DNA of 64,000 bases from positions 1-64,000 of the forward strand of contig JAFDVL010000007.1 in the NCBI GenBank assembly GCA_018268995.1, given 5' to 3'. Below the pieces are notes generated by a model, which saw only the letters and a list, made by a program, of their open reading frames with translations, searched no databases and had not been told where the DNA came from. Below, piece by piece: positions 16,463 through 26,305 of this stretch. The stretch's first letter is position 1; each line of letters starts with the position of its first letter. The DNA comes from Acidobacteriota bacterium (lineage in GTDB: Bacteria; Acidobacteriota; Blastocatellia; RBC074). Both the position numbers and the translations under genes were made by a program.

Positions 16463-19081
16463 TTATTGCGTTTGTCTCGGAGGTCCGAAGCCAAGAGGTA
16501 CTTTGTCTAAATCCGCTTCAGTCCAGGGCACCTTACGACTGGCTGTCATGCCGCGAATCTCTTTGACATCTGCCGCCGCAACCGCTGAGGCTGTGTGCCC
16601 CCATTCGCGACGAATGTACGTCAGTACCGCTGCAATTTGATCGTCTGAAAGCGCTGGAGGTGGCATTAAGCCAATCGCTCCTTCTTTGCCTGCGATTAAA
16701 ATGCGAATCGGCAGTACGGCACTGCCCGTGACATATTTTGATTGTACCAGCGGTGCGGCAATTTTTTCTTTTCCTAGCCCGTCGGGTTGATGACAGGCCG
16801 CACAGATTTGGTTGTACACGTCGCGGCCTGCCGCAAATCTCTTTTCCTCATCTGGCGTTAACTTTGCCACCTCAGGTGGTAAATCTGGTTTGCCTGGCCA
16901 AGTGACGCGTGAAGCGATGCGTTTGGCTATCGTTGCCAAATCTGTGGAGGAGTCTTTGAGCAAAGCTGTCAATGCTGCTGGTTCGCGCGAAAAAGCCATT
17001 GGAGGTACCGCAGGCGGACGTCCTGGCGCGGTTGCTGCAACAGGAATTGCGGCAGCTCCTCCGCCAAGTGTAGCGGGCCTGCCGCCTCCGCTGCGGCCAC
17101 TTGGAGACAATCCGAAGTCAACGCCACGCAAAATGGCAAGGCGTTGTTCGCTTTCACGTTTTGCATCGGCTGCAAGGTCAAGAAGCTTTTGTGTTGCAGC
17201 TGGATTGCGTGCTTTGCTGATCGCACCGGCTAACATCTCGGTGGCATCCTTCAAAGGTTTTCCTTTTAGCACTTGATTCAGCATTTCTGTCTCTTGCCCG
17301 CTCAATCCGCTGATAATGACATCTACCAGAATTGGATCTGCCCCCCATTTTTCAAGCAAATCGCTGAGCGGCTTGAACCGCGCGGCAGGGGGCAATGTGC
17401 CGAGCGAAGCGGCGAGTTGTCGAAGCACGCTGTAATTCTTTTCCTCCTGCATTTTCAACACCGCCGCCGCAACCGCATGCTTCGGGTCTTTTAGCCATCG
17501 TTCCGAAATCCGAATTGCCGCCGTGCGAACGTCTGGCGACGAATCGCTGAGTGCCTGAGTGACGGTTGCAGGTTCAATCGCCTCCAACCCGTCCAGCGCC
17601 CAAAGAGCGTGCAATTTTGTGCGGTAATCTGCGGCTTTTAAGGCTAATTCATTCAAGGCGGGTGCGACGGATTTATCGCCACGTTCGACGATTAACTGCT
17701 GCGCCATATCGCGACGCCATCCGTTTGGATGAGACAACATTTCGACTAACTTGGTGGTTGTTTCTTTATTCAGTGCAGGCACCGCTTCGCGCTTGGTAGT
17801 TTCATGAACTACGCGATAGATGCGACCTAATCCTACAGGTAATTCCAGCTTGCGTTGCTTGATGTAATCGCGCAGGTAATCGGTTTGATATTGGCCGTCC
17901 TGCACTACGCCGCGATACATATCCACAATGTATAACGTGCCATCGGGGCCTCCGGCTAAATTGACGGGTCGAAAACGCTCATCGGTCGAGGCGACGAATT
18001 CCCCTTGTTTATAGGCATCACGTGCGCTTAATCGCCCGGAACCATCATCGCTGATGATCAGGCGATGGACGAGATTGCCCGTGCTGTCTGTGATAAAGGC
18101 ATTGCCCTGTACTTCTTTGGGCAATTGATCTCCGCGAAAGATGACCGGCGAGCCAGCCGCAGAATAGGTTGTGATCGTTCCATCAGAGCGCAGGACACCA
18201 TCACGATAGCCACGATTGACGCCACGCGTCGGGCGGATCGGCCAGGTGGCAGTATCTTTGCGCCCAATCAGTTCTTCATAGGCTCCACGCGTTCGCACCA
18301 GATTCGGATTTCGCATGAAGTAATTTGCCGGAACGGCATCCACAAATAGCGGTTGTTCGTTCCAGTTGCGATAAATGCGGCCAGCATCATCCATTGATGC
18401 GCCCCATTGCCCACGGCTGAGCGTTTGTTTCGCCTCAAACTTCCCGTTCTTGAATCGGTAATACCAATCGTGTTCGGATGTATAAATCCAGTTATCCATC
18501 CCCCAGAGCAAGCTGTTGGCATTATGTTCCAGATTGCCTTCGGCCCGCCCATAACTGTCGTTCAGCTTTTCCTTGGTGTCTGCTTTTCCATCGCCATCGG
18601 TATCCCGTGCCAGCCAGAGATTCGGTGGTTCACCGACCAGCACGCCACGCTCTAAAACCTTCAGCGCGCGGGGCAGCACCAGGCCATCCAGAAATACCGT
18701 TCGTTTGTCCATCCGCCCGTCATTATTAGTATCTTCCAGCAAAACAATACGTCCGGTTGGCTCACGCGAATCCTTGCCTGATTCGTCAGGCATGAAGCCC
18801 GGCATTTCGATAATGTACATCCGACCATCTGGCCCAAAATCCAAAGCAATCGGGTCTTGCACTAAAGGTTCGCTGGCAACTAATTCGAGCCGATAGCCCG
18901 GAGCCAGATGGATTGTTTTCATTGCCTCGTCTGGTGAAAGGACGGGCGAGTTTTCCGTTACCTGTTGCACGGGTAAAGGCCAGGTTTGGTCTTGCTGCCC
19001 GGATTTACAAGCTGAAATCAAAAGGATCAGGGCAACGAAGAAAATGCTGAATGCAGAACGAGAGGGCTTAGTGTATCTCAT
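16463..19081 (-). CDS. exported PQQ-dehydrogenase-like beta-propeller lipoprotein with cytochrome c domain
   Basis: An 872-residue protein. The ATG at 19081 gives MRYTKPSRSAF followed by a lipoprotein signal ending LISAC. An open frame reaches 19168 but starts with TTG inside the upstream gene, so it was not chosen. Residues about 40-450 form a soluble glucose-dehydrogenase-like beta-propeller (blocks such as GPDGRMYIIEMPG and GGPDGTLYIVDMYRG). A HEAT-like helical region follows (about 480-650). A Gly/Pro-rich linker leads to a cytochrome c domain with the heme site CAACH at 760-764 and a likely Met ligand in GLMPPPA. This is the 'membrane-bound dehydrogenase / PVC-type' architecture thought to oxidise sugars or similar substrates in the periplasm. 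Confidence 0.87.
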   Translation of the reverse strand: MRYTKPSRSAFSIFFVALILLISACKSGQQDQTWPLPVQQVTENSPVLSPDEAMKTIHLAPGYRLELVASEPLVQDPIALDFGPDGRMYIIEMPGFMPDESGKDSREPTGRIVLLEDTNNDGRMDKRTVFLDGLVLPRALKVLERGVLVGEPPNLWLARDTDGDGKADTKEKLNDSYGRAEGNLEHNANSLLWGMDNWIYTSEHDWYYRFKNGKFEAKQTLSRGQWGASMDDAGRIYRNWNEQPLFVDAVPANYFMRNPNLVRTRGAYEELIGRKDTATWPIRPTRGVNRGYRDGVLRSDGTITTYSAAGSPVIFRGDQLPKEVQGNAFITDSTGNLVHRLIISDDGSGRLSARDAYKQGEFVASTDERFRPVNLAGGPDGTLYIVDMYRGVVQDGQYQTDYLRDYIKQRKLELPVGLGRIYRVVHETTKREAVPALNKETTTKLVEMLSHPNGWRRDMAQQLIVERGDKSVAPALNELALKAADYRTKLHALWALDGLEAIEPATVTQALSDSSPDVRTAAIRISERWLKDPKHAVAAAVLKMQEEKNYSVLRQLAASLGTLPPAARFKPLSDLLEKWGADPILVDVIISGLSGQETEMLNQVLKGKPLKDATEMLAGAISKARNPAATQKLLDLAADAKRESEQRLAILRGVDFGLSPSGRSGGGRPATLGGGAAAIPVAATAPGRPPAVPPMAFSREPAALTALLKDSSTDLATIAKRIASRVTWPGKPDLPPEVAKLTPDEEKRFAAGRDVYNQICAACHQPDGLGKEKIAAPLVQSKYVTGSAVLPIRILIAGKEGAIGLMPPPALSDDQIAAVLTYIRREWGHTASAVAAADVKEIRGMTASRKVPWTEADLDKVPLGFGPPRQTQ

Positions 19082-19151
19082 GCAGTTTTGTGTGCAGAAC
19101 TGCCGTGTGGGCAGTCGGTGTTTTGCCGACCTCTGGATGTAAAAGTCGGAT

Positions 19152-20372
19152 TTATTTGGTTGGTTCAAGCAACGGAAAGATCTGCTTGAACAGATACTCT
19201 TTTATTTCCCGATCCAGGAGTCGAGTGTTCTGACCTGTGTCAGGAGTTTTATCGTTTGTAGTTGCGTTTGTGTTGAATGCGACAATGTAAGCGGTGCGCG
19301 TATCTGGACGCAAATAGAAATGAGCAATAAAGCCATTCTGATCGCCACTATGCCCAATAAAATGCTGGTTGAAATTGTCTTCGATGAAGAAGCATAACCC
19401 CATCGCATCGCTCCGATGATCGCCATCGTTGGCAGTCGGCAAGATTTTTATTTGCGGTTGCCACATCTCTTCCAGCGAAGATCGCTTCAGCACTCCGTCG
19501 TAAGTTTGTTGTTGTTGCTTATCGCGACTGCCCATTAGGAAGTTGAGGTACTTGGTCATATCCGTCAGCGGCGCATTCAATCCGCCATTTGAAACGGTGA
19601 TGCCTGTATCCACATCGAATCGAGCGGGTGATAGTTTACCTTTCTCAAGGTAATAGCTATGCGACCGATACTTCAGCAAATGGTATGGCGTGGTATCGAA
19701 ATAGCTGCGATACATTTCCAGCGGCTTGAGAATGTTTTTATCTATGTACACCTCGTAATCATCTTTGGTCAGTGCTTCAATCACGCGGCCCAGAAAAACT
19801 ATCCCCGGATTGGAGTAGCTATGTTTGCTGCCTGGTGGAAATTCAATTTCAGTGTACGGCATCATCGCAACTAGCTGTAACCAGTGCTGCGGTTCGTGGG
19901 GATGCCAGTCTTTATTGCCACCCCACGGCCACGTGCCGTTGCGAAATCCAGCGCTGTGCGACATCAATTGCCGAATCGTGATGTCTTCCATCTTGCCAAA
20001 ACGGTTGTGGACAGCGCTTAGTTCAGGCACGTATTTGACAATTGGATCGTCCAGCTTCAGTAACCCCCGATCTCGAAGTTGCATAATCGCAATCCCCGTG
20101 AATGTCTTTGTGATCGAAGCCCAATGGTAGATCGTGTTTTCATCTACCGCGCGCTTTTGTTCCAAATGGGCCAAACCGTAGAATTCTCGTGCGATCATCT
20201 GATTGTCATGCAACAGCACGAAACTGCTGCCGACAATGCCATGCTGCCTCAGTTTCTGTTTATAGAACGATTTGAATGACGGATAGGCCGCCGCAAATTG
20301 CTTCATCGGTTGTGCATTGATCGAAATCATAAGAGGCATCAGGCAAAAACAGATTAGCGTTCTAAATTTCAT
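19152..20372 (-). CDS. exported serine hydrolase, beta-lactamase family
   Basis: A 406-residue protein of the class C beta-lactamase-like serine hydrolase family. It has a signal peptide (MKFRTLICFCLMPLM, cleavage near NAQ), the SxxK motif SITK in HWASITKTFTG, the tyrosine motif YSN in HSYSNPGI, and a later HxG-type GHSGDQNGF. Such proteins are usually carboxypeptidases or esterases, not true beta-lactamases. An ATG at 20423 is in frame but sits inside the hairpin terminator of the upstream gene, so the start at 20372 is preferred. The dehydrogenase-like gene follows after 70 bases. Confidence 0.87.
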   Translation of the reverse strand: MKFRTLICFCLMPLMISINAQPMKQFAAAYPSFKSFYKQKLRQHGIVGSSFVLLHDNQMIAREFYGLAHLEQKRAVDENTIYHWASITKTFTGIAIMQLRDRGLLKLDDPIVKYVPELSAVHNRFGKMEDITIRQLMSHSAGFRNGTWPWGGNKDWHPHEPQHWLQLVAMMPYTEIEFPPGSKHSYSNPGIVFLGRVIEALTKDDYEVYIDKNILKPLEMYRSYFDTTPYHLLKYRSHSYYLEKGKLSPARFDVDTGITVSNGGLNAPLTDMTKYLNFLMGSRDKQQQQTYDGVLKRSSLEEMWQPQIKILPTANDGDHRSDAMGLCFFIEDNFNQHFIGHSGDQNGFIAHFYLRPDTRTAYIVAFNTNATTNDKTPDTGQNTRLLDREIKEYLFKQIFPLLEPTK

Positions 20373-20393
20373 AGTTAGAATTGAGGGAGGAAG

Positions 20394-20434
20394 AAAAAAA
20401 GCCCTTCGCAGAAATATCATCATCTGCGAAAGGC
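20394..20434 (-). terminator. intrinsic terminator of the DUF1501 gene
   Basis: Read on the minus strand, a 12-base stem (11 of 12 paired; plus-strand arms 20401-20412 and 20423-20434) is followed by seven T residues (plus-strand A-run at 20394-20400). It lies between the stop of the DUF1501 gene (20464) and the start of the serine hydrolase gene. Confidence 0.85.
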
Positions 20435-20463
20435 TGTTTACTACGCTAATTTTGTTTAGTCAA

Positions 20464-21963
20464 CTAACGCCCGCTCCGGCTGGATTCGCCGCGCCTGTTT
20501 GTGCTTCGCGTTGGAGTCGTACTTTCGACACGACTGCTTGGAAACAGTTCTGTGATGGGATACCACACACCTTCGGCGGCAAAGGGAACATACTCAAAAC
20601 CACGTCCAAACGGATCATCATTTCGCACGGTCATGTAATTGATTCCGAGCGCAGAATAAATTGTTGCCGCGATGTCTTCGTATTGTGTCGGGCGTCCCTG
20701 TGACCATCCGGGCGTTTTTACTCCGGCACCCGTTTCATCGGTTTCCCCAATTACTCGACCACCAACCACGCCACCGCCTGCCATCACAGCAAATTGTTGG
20801 AAGTAATGATCGCGCCCGTTTTGTCCCGATGGTTGTCCGACAGTTCTTCCAAATTCGCCCATCGCGACAATCAACGTTTCATCCAGCAAGGTGCCACCGC
20901 GTGTCCCCGGTTGTGCGCTCAGGTCAGAGATCAGGTTTGCTAATCCTGCATCAAGTCCCGCGCACATCCCATGCAAGCGCGAAGGATCAGCCTTGTCATA
21001 AATGTCATCGTGGTGATCCCAACTGCCGTAATTAATTTGCACGTAACGAGTGCCTAAATTGGCCTTCAAAATATTCCGGGCCACGATACACGAGTTGCCA
21101 AAGCCTGTGTCACCAAAACGAGTTTGATCTTCAGTTGTGAACTTGAATGCGTCATCCACCGCTGTGTTGTACATCATCGCCTTGGCATTGTTGTAGAACG
21201 ATCCCATCGAAGTTACGTCACTGCCAAGCGGTGAGTTATTGCGCAACGTGCCGTCAATGGCTTGTAAGGCAGCATAGCGATAATCGAATTTTGTTTGGCC
21301 ATCGGAGTTGGAAAGATTACCTAACCCTGTGGACGCCGCAGTGACATCAAAGGGCGTGTACAATCCATCAAAATATCCAGCCCCAACCACACTGCCACCT
21401 GTGTTCAGCGAAACGAAGCCCGGCAAGACTTGCCCTGACTTGCGCTCAGATTCAAATTCAGATGCAACCACACTGCCGATATTCGGCGCGATTTTGCCGA
21501 GGGCTGAACTTGGGCTTCGTGCAATCTGCGTCCAGGTTTGTTGCAATGGATGCACTAATGCCGGCGCGACTAAATTGCGCACGATGCCCAAGCGGGTCGT
21601 GAGCATTTCTGCTAGCTTAGGCATCAATCCTTGTGGGAACGAAATGCCGTTGTAGGTGGTCGGGTTAAAGTCAGATGGCGTCCAGGTGCCGACTTTCAAA
21701 TCGAAAGTATCCACGTGGCTGGGCGCACCTGTCAGCAAGATGAAGATGCAATTACGCGCCGTATTCTTGAGATGCAGATCAACCGTGGGCGCTGCCACAA
21801 CCTTTGAGGTAAGCATCGGCGCAAGAAAGCTGCCTGTGATCCCTGCGCCTGCCAGTTTGAAGAAACTGCGTCGTCCGAGCATCGGGCCGGTTAACGGCGA
21901 ATTGACCCCACGTTTAGGGGTGCAGACTTCGCATTTATGTCCGTAGTGATGATGGTTTGTCAT
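20464..21963 (-). CDS. DUF1501 Tat-exported protein
   Basis: A 499-residue DUF1501 protein, a sulfatase/alkaline-phosphatase-like fold. It carries a twin-arginine signal near residue 31 (GRRSFFKLAGAG) after an unusual His/Cys-rich leader (HHHYGHKCEVC). The mature part has the family blocks FILLTGAPSHVDTFDL and EFGRTVGQ with GRDHYFQQFAV. The catalytic function is not established. Together with the upstream DUF1549/DUF1553 protein it forms the pair commonly seen in Planctomycetes and Acidobacteriota. AAGGGA supports the start. The two stops and starts are 42 bases apart. Confidence 0.92.
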   Translation of the reverse strand: MTNHHHYGHKCEVCTPKRGVNSPLTGPMLGRRSFFKLAGAGITGSFLAPMLTSKVVAAPTVDLHLKNTARNCIFILLTGAPSHVDTFDLKVGTWTPSDFNPTTYNGISFPQGLMPKLAEMLTTRLGIVRNLVAPALVHPLQQTWTQIARSPSSALGKIAPNIGSVVASEFESERKSGQVLPGFVSLNTGGSVVGAGYFDGLYTPFDVTAASTGLGNLSNSDGQTKFDYRYAALQAIDGTLRNNSPLGSDVTSMGSFYNNAKAMMYNTAVDDAFKFTTEDQTRFGDTGFGNSCIVARNILKANLGTRYVQINYGSWDHHDDIYDKADPSRLHGMCAGLDAGLANLISDLSAQPGTRGGTLLDETLIVAMGEFGRTVGQPSGQNGRDHYFQQFAVMAGGGVVGGRVIGETDETGAGVKTPGWSQGRPTQYEDIAATIYSALGINYMTVRNDDPFGRGFEYVPFAAEGVWYPITELFPSSRVESTTPTRSTNRRGESSRSGR

Positions 21964-22005
21964 GAAAAACTCCCTTGATTACGTTTCAGATTCTGACCCG
22001 ACGGG

Positions 22006-24009
22006 TTAATAGTTAAAGATGAAATCCACTTTATTCAGCAGCGTCCATTGCACGGCTTCGGTTGCATCCCGGCGCGAATACGATGTGAAGAGCGGCAATA
22101 ACGCATTGGTTTCGTCGGTGGTTGGATTTCGTGACAACGTATTCAAATACAGCTGTGTGATGATGTCCTGCGAAGTCAGGCTGGCATTCGCAAGTAATTT
22201 CGAGACAGTAGAATTCGCGTTGTTCTGATGAATCCGCGTCATCACAAACGAGTTATTCATCAGATTCAATGCCTGTTGGATCGAAGGCTCCAGCGAACGA
22301 GGTTTGACGTCACGATCTCCGCGCACGAATGAATTCAGGAAGTTGGCGGTGTTGCCGGTGCCGCGCGGTTCGGCGGTATCGGGTAATTGCATCGCCCAAT
22401 TCACCGCCCAGGTGTTGTTGCCAAGCGTGTCCCGCAATTGATATGAAGCTCCGATTCCGGTTGCGGTCATGATTGCGTCGTGAACCTCTTCGGCATCCAT
22501 TCGTCGGACATACTTGCGTGCATAGTACGGAACCATCGCCAGGCTCCAATTGCCGGGATATTGCGATGACAGTTGATAGGCACTGGATTTGACGATGGAG
22601 GCAATCAACGTCCGCAGGTTGAAATTGCTCTGAATGAAATTGTCTGCCAGCGATTCCAACAATTGCGGATTGGCAGGTTGGATCGTCCAGCCGCTGGGCA
22701 ATGTTGCATTGGGATCAAGGCGATCCGGGTCAAACGTATTTGACGGAGAAACCAGCGCCTCCACCATGATTTTTTCCCAGATGTAATTTACCGCCGCCCG
22801 AGCAAATTGCTTGTCCGCCGTCAGCAATCGCGCCATTGCCTGCCGCCGATTCTCGCCTGTATTTACACCGCCGTTGCCATTCAAAATATAGCGCGGCGCA
22901 ACTGAGGTCTTGCCACTCGTCATTTCCCGATCAGGCCGATTGCCCGAATTTGTATTCAGGTTATATTCCCCTGTGGTCAATTCAGAGACGATGAATTTGG
23001 CGTAGTTGGGCTGAGCAGAAAGCACCTGCCGTTGCCGCTGTGTCCGGGCATAAAATGCAGACATTCCCCACGCTTCTTCGCGTGTGCGCTTCGATCCCCA
23101 TAAATTTACCGTGTCCAAATGCCCGCGTCCGCTATGACAAAGCAGACAATCCAGCGCGTTAATGCCAAGGAACATCGCTGCCGTGTTCACTGCTGTCCCG
23201 TCCATTGTGTCTTGTCCGGTGCGTGGCCCCATTGGAATGGTGCCACCAACAATAAAATTAGTTTCGCCTGCAACGAAGTTATCGCCGTTGTTGGCAATCA
23301 TTTCCGTTGCCATTTGGGCATAACTTTTATTGCTGGAAATGGAGTTTTTGATGTAGGAATAAAACGCATCACGCCCGCCCGTGAAGCGGTTGACGTTCGT
23401 TGCACGCGCTGTGTTTTTGAATAGGTCCCCAAAGAACATTGTCCATTTGTCTATAAATTCGGGCGTGCCGATTAGTGAATCAATCAAAGCATCCCGCTTG
23501 TTGACGTTGGTGTCTTTCAGGAAGTTCGTCACGGCATCGGCAGACGGAATGCGTCCGGTCAGATCAAGATAGGTGCGTCGGATAAATTCTGCGTCTGAGC
23601 AAATCGCCGCAGACATAATGTTGTCCTGCGCCATTTTGTCGAAGAGAATCGTATCAATGAAATTTTTGCGGGGAATGGTTTGCGGGTTGACCAATTGCGT
23701 GGCTTCGGTTGCGAACGCTGCTTCACGGCTGAATTTTTCTGTCGTTCTGACCAGTTCTGCACGGTGTCGCGCCAATGCCTCTTTAGCCGTTTCTGGTTTT
23801 TTCAGGAATTCACAATCATCCTGTCGAATGGGATGTCGCCTGACAGCCGCGTCTGCTTCTGCTTTGGCAGTGGTGGCACGATTGAGTTGAGGCTCTTGGG
23901 CTGCAACGCCACGAATGAAGTCCTGTACAACAAAAAGCGAAGCAGCGGCAAAGATCAGAGCAATACATTTTTTCAGCGATTTTCTCATCGTTGAAGCGCG
24001 ATCAGGCAT
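22006..24009 (-). CDS. DUF1549/DUF1553 secreted protein with heme-binding motif
   Basis: A 667-residue exported protein. A signal peptide covers about residues 8-37. DUF1549 occupies about 105-330 (FIRRTYLDLTGRIPS, EFIDKWTMFFGDLF) with CLLCH at 288-292, the position where relatives carry a c-type heme site. DUF1553 follows (about 380-665), opening with GENRRQAMARLLT and ending in NKVDFIFNY. A GGAGGA site seven bases before the ATG at 24009 fixes the start. It precedes the DUF1501 gene, and the pair is probably one operon. Proposed roles in relatives range from extracellular polymer breakdown to electron transfer; none is proven. Confidence 0.9.
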   Translation of the reverse strand: MPDRASTMRKSLKKCIALIFAAASLFVVQDFIRGVAAQEPQLNRATTAKAEADAAVRRHPIRQDDCEFLKKPETAKEALARHRAELVRTTEKFSREAAFATEATQLVNPQTIPRKNFIDTILFDKMAQDNIMSAAICSDAEFIRRTYLDLTGRIPSADAVTNFLKDTNVNKRDALIDSLIGTPEFIDKWTMFFGDLFKNTARATNVNRFTGGRDAFYSYIKNSISSNKSYAQMATEMIANNGDNFVAGETNFIVGGTIPMGPRTGQDTMDGTAVNTAAMFLGINALDCLLCHSGRGHLDTVNLWGSKRTREEAWGMSAFYARTQRQRQVLSAQPNYAKFIVSELTTGEYNLNTNSGNRPDREMTSGKTSVAPRYILNGNGGVNTGENRRQAMARLLTADKQFARAAVNYIWEKIMVEALVSPSNTFDPDRLDPNATLPSGWTIQPANPQLLESLADNFIQSNFNLRTLIASIVKSSAYQLSSQYPGNWSLAMVPYYARKYVRRMDAEEVHDAIMTATGIGASYQLRDTLGNNTWAVNWAMQLPDTAEPRGTGNTANFLNSFVRGDRDVKPRSLEPSIQQALNLMNNSFVMTRIHQNNANSTVSKLLANASLTSQDIITQLYLNTLSRNPTTDETNALLPLFTSYSRRDATEAVQWTLLNKVDFIFNY

Positions 24010-24398
24010 ACAGATATCCTCCTGAATTTGATCAATCCTAATTAGTCTTAAATAAAAGGGCTTTTGTGTCTCTCAGCCGTTTCAAGCGAACTTGTGAATC
24101 CTCTCTCAGCACCAGAGCAGGAGAGGATGTGATCAGACATAAGAGTCCCGCTCGGCAACTTTGGTCGGAAAAAATACAGAAAAATTTGAACGTGCAAGTG
24201 ACTGTCTTTCGATTGCGGACATCTGCATCCCAAAAACGGACACCTCCCGCCGATACTGACTTTCAATTATGCAGGTAATCTGCTTGTTCATTGGGGTTAA
24301 TGGAACGAAGCGTGTGGCATTGAATTTGAGTTAAAGAACTCTGTTAGCTCGAAGCGTTGTATCCCTGCTGCCCTTTGAGCACAAACCGGAGGGGATTT
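24010..24398. other. intergenic region between divergent genes
   Basis: About 390 bases, expected to hold promoters for the DUF1549 gene (minus) and the receiver-phosphatase gene (plus). No convincing RNA gene or coding frame was seen. The minus-strand ribosome-binding site lies at 24017-24022 and the plus-strand one at 24388-24394. Confidence 0.5.
24388..24394 (+). promoter_or_regulatory. ribosome-binding site deciding the start at 24399
   Basis: GGAGGGG lies four bases before the ATG at 24399. The open frame extends upstream to 24357, but this site points to 24399 as the start. Confidence 0.75.
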
Positions 24399-25550
24399 AT
24401 GACTGACACAGTAATGCCACGCGTTTTGATTGCAGATGACCAACAGGATGTTCTGGTCGCGTTACAATTGCTGCTCAAAGGTGAAGGCATCTCGACCGAA
24501 TTGGCGACATCGCCCGGCGCGGTTTTGGAGAAAGTTGCTTCATCAAGTCAGCGAGGGCAGGACTACGACGTGCTCCTGATGGACATGAACTACGCCCGCG
24601 ATACGACTTCGGGGCGTGAAGGCTTGGATTTGCTCTCAAGCATCAAGGCACTCGATCAAGCATTGCCTGTTGTGGCGATGACGGCCTGGGCGAGCATTGA
24701 TCTGGCGGTCGAGGCAATGCAGCGCGGTCTGGGTGATTTCGTCCAAAAGCCCTGGAACAATGCGCGGCTGATTCATGTGTTGCGTGAACAACTAGCCGTT
24801 GGCAAACGAAAACGCGCGACCAGAAATGAAATGATCGAAGCGCGTGCGATCCAACAACGTTTGATCCCACGAGAATCTTTACAGCTAAAAAACTTTGATT
24901 TTGCTTGCTTGTGGCAACCTGCTCGTGAGGTCAGCGGTGATTACTGCGACGTGACGCCACTGAATGATCGCTATGTCTCAATCTGTATCGGAGACGTTTC
25001 TGGGAAGGGACTGCCCGCCGCATTGCTCATGTCAAATCTGCAAGCAGTCGTCAAAGCCAATGAAGCTGCGGGGATGTCGCCGCAGCAGCTTGTTACACAG
25101 GTCAACCACATCATCAGTCAAAATGTCGCTGCAAACAAATTCATCACCTTTTTCTATGGCATAGTTGATACCGTAGAGCACCGTTTTACCTTCACAAATG
25201 CCGGGCATAATGCGCCATTGCTGCTGCGCAAATCAGGGGGCGTTGAATTTTTGAGAGAGGGCGGCACAATCCTGGGGGTTTTACCCGATCAGGAATTCAC
25301 GCAAACCACCGTTGCGCTGGAAGTCGGGGATCGTCTGTTACTGTATACCGATGGAATTTCGGAAGCTGTGAATGCGGCGGGCGAAGAGTTTGGCGATCAA
25401 CAGCTTGCGCTGATTGGACAATCGTATTCAGATTTCCGCCCAACGGATTTGTTGCGAGAGATTCATCAGGCGGTCACGGCTTTCCATCAACAGGAAGAGC
25501 AGGATGATCGAACAATGATTGTGATGCAGGTTCTCCCCACAGGTTGTTAA
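24399..25550 (+). CDS. response regulator with PP2C (SpoIIE/RsbU-type) phosphatase output
   Basis: A 383-residue protein. The receiver domain (about 6-125) has Asp13/Asp14, phospho-acceptor Asp62 and Lys117. A helical linker (about 130-165, with EARAIQQRLIP) leads to a PP2C-type serine phosphatase (about 168-380) with metal-binding acidic residues in SGDYCD (179-184) and GDVSGKG (198-204), and DGISEAV near the end. Family members dephosphorylate anti-sigma antagonist proteins in partner-switching systems. No antagonist or anti-sigma gene is nearby, and neither is a cognate kinase gene. Confidence 0.92.
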   Translation: MTDTVMPRVLIADDQQDVLVALQLLLKGEGISTELATSPGAVLEKVASSSQRGQDYDVLLMDMNYARDTTSGREGLDLLSSIKALDQALPVVAMTAWASIDLAVEAMQRGLGDFVQKPWNNARLIHVLREQLAVGKRKRATRNEMIEARAIQQRLIPRESLQLKNFDFACLWQPAREVSGDYCDVTPLNDRYVSICIGDVSGKGLPAALLMSNLQAVVKANEAAGMSPQQLVTQVNHIISQNVAANKFITFFYGIVDTVEHRFTFTNAGHNAPLLLRKSGGVEFLREGGTILGVLPDQEFTQTTVALEVGDRLLLYTDGISEAVNAAGEEFGDQQLALIGQSYSDFRPTDLLREIHQAVTAFHQQEEQDDRTMIVMQVLPTGC

Positions 25551-25621
25551 CGGAATAGTTTCAAATTTCGTCCTCCATATTTGGGATATGTCTGCTTATA
25601 AATCCAAGAAGGAGTATCACG

Positions 25622-26305
25622 ATGAAAAGCCTGCTTTTTGTACTTAGCCTGATGTTTTGCCTGATGCCCGCCGTAGCGCAACCCTCAGAAGCCTCTCAGA
25701 AAATTTCTGTCACTACCACGGATGTTATTCCTTTTGAGAATGGCATTTCCGTGTTTTTGAAAGACACTTTTGGCGAAGTAGAGGTGGAAGGATGGGATCG
25801 CAATGAGGTGGAAATCCGTCTGCTGCGCAGCACACAAAAGAAATACACTGTAGAGGCCTCGGCAAGTCAGGCTCGCCGTCTGGAAAAGATTAAACTTGCC
25901 ATCACCAACGATGCTTCTGGGAAATTATTGATAGAAACCAAAAACATTCCCTTCCTCGTAAAAAATAATTTGGAGCTGAGGTATCAGGTGAAAGTTCCGC
26001 AGGCCATTTTGTTGAAGGTCAAGCACAGCATCGGCGAAGTGCAAATCAGGAACATCGTGGGTGACATCGAAGCCACCTGCAAAATCGGGGAAGTCACGTT
26101 GGAATTGCCGGAAAAAGAGCGTTACGACGTTGATGCACGCGCAAAAATTGGGGATGTCACCTCAGACTTTGGCGGGCAGTACAACCGTCAAAAACTGGTT
26201 GGTGCAAAGCTCACTGAAGAAGCGAATCGCAGCGAACCACATAAATTATATTTGCGCGTTGGCATCGGTGAAGTGACAGTGAAAAAGCTTGAATCGCCAA
26301 AGTAA
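25622..26305 (+). CDS. secreted DUF4097-like beta-helix protein
   Basis: A 227-residue exported protein with a signal peptide (cleavage near VAQ, residue 19). The mature part has regular short beta repeats ending in G-E-V-x-V patterns: FGEVEVEGW, IGEVQIRN, IGEVTLEL, IGDVTSDF and IGEVTVKKL. This resembles the DUF4097 'putative adhesin' beta-solenoid family; function is unknown. An AAGGAG site supports the start. It is followed after 115 bases by a permease gene on the same strand. Confidence 0.78.
   Translation: MKSLLFVLSLMFCLMPAVAQPSEASQKISVTTTDVIPFENGISVFLKDTFGEVEVEGWDRNEVEIRLLRSTQKKYTVEASASQARRLEKIKLAITNDASGKLLIETKNIPFLVKNNLELRYQVKVPQAILLKVKHSIGEVQIRNIVGDIEATCKIGEVTLELPEKERYDVDARAKIGDVTSDFGGQYNRQKLVGAKLTEEANRSEPHKLYLRVGIGEVTVKKLESPK

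Noticed and set aside
19082..19168. TTG-started N-terminal extension of the dehydrogenase-like lipoprotein
   Set aside because: It overlaps the upstream gene, would place 29 polar residues before the lipoprotein signal and has no ribosome-binding site.
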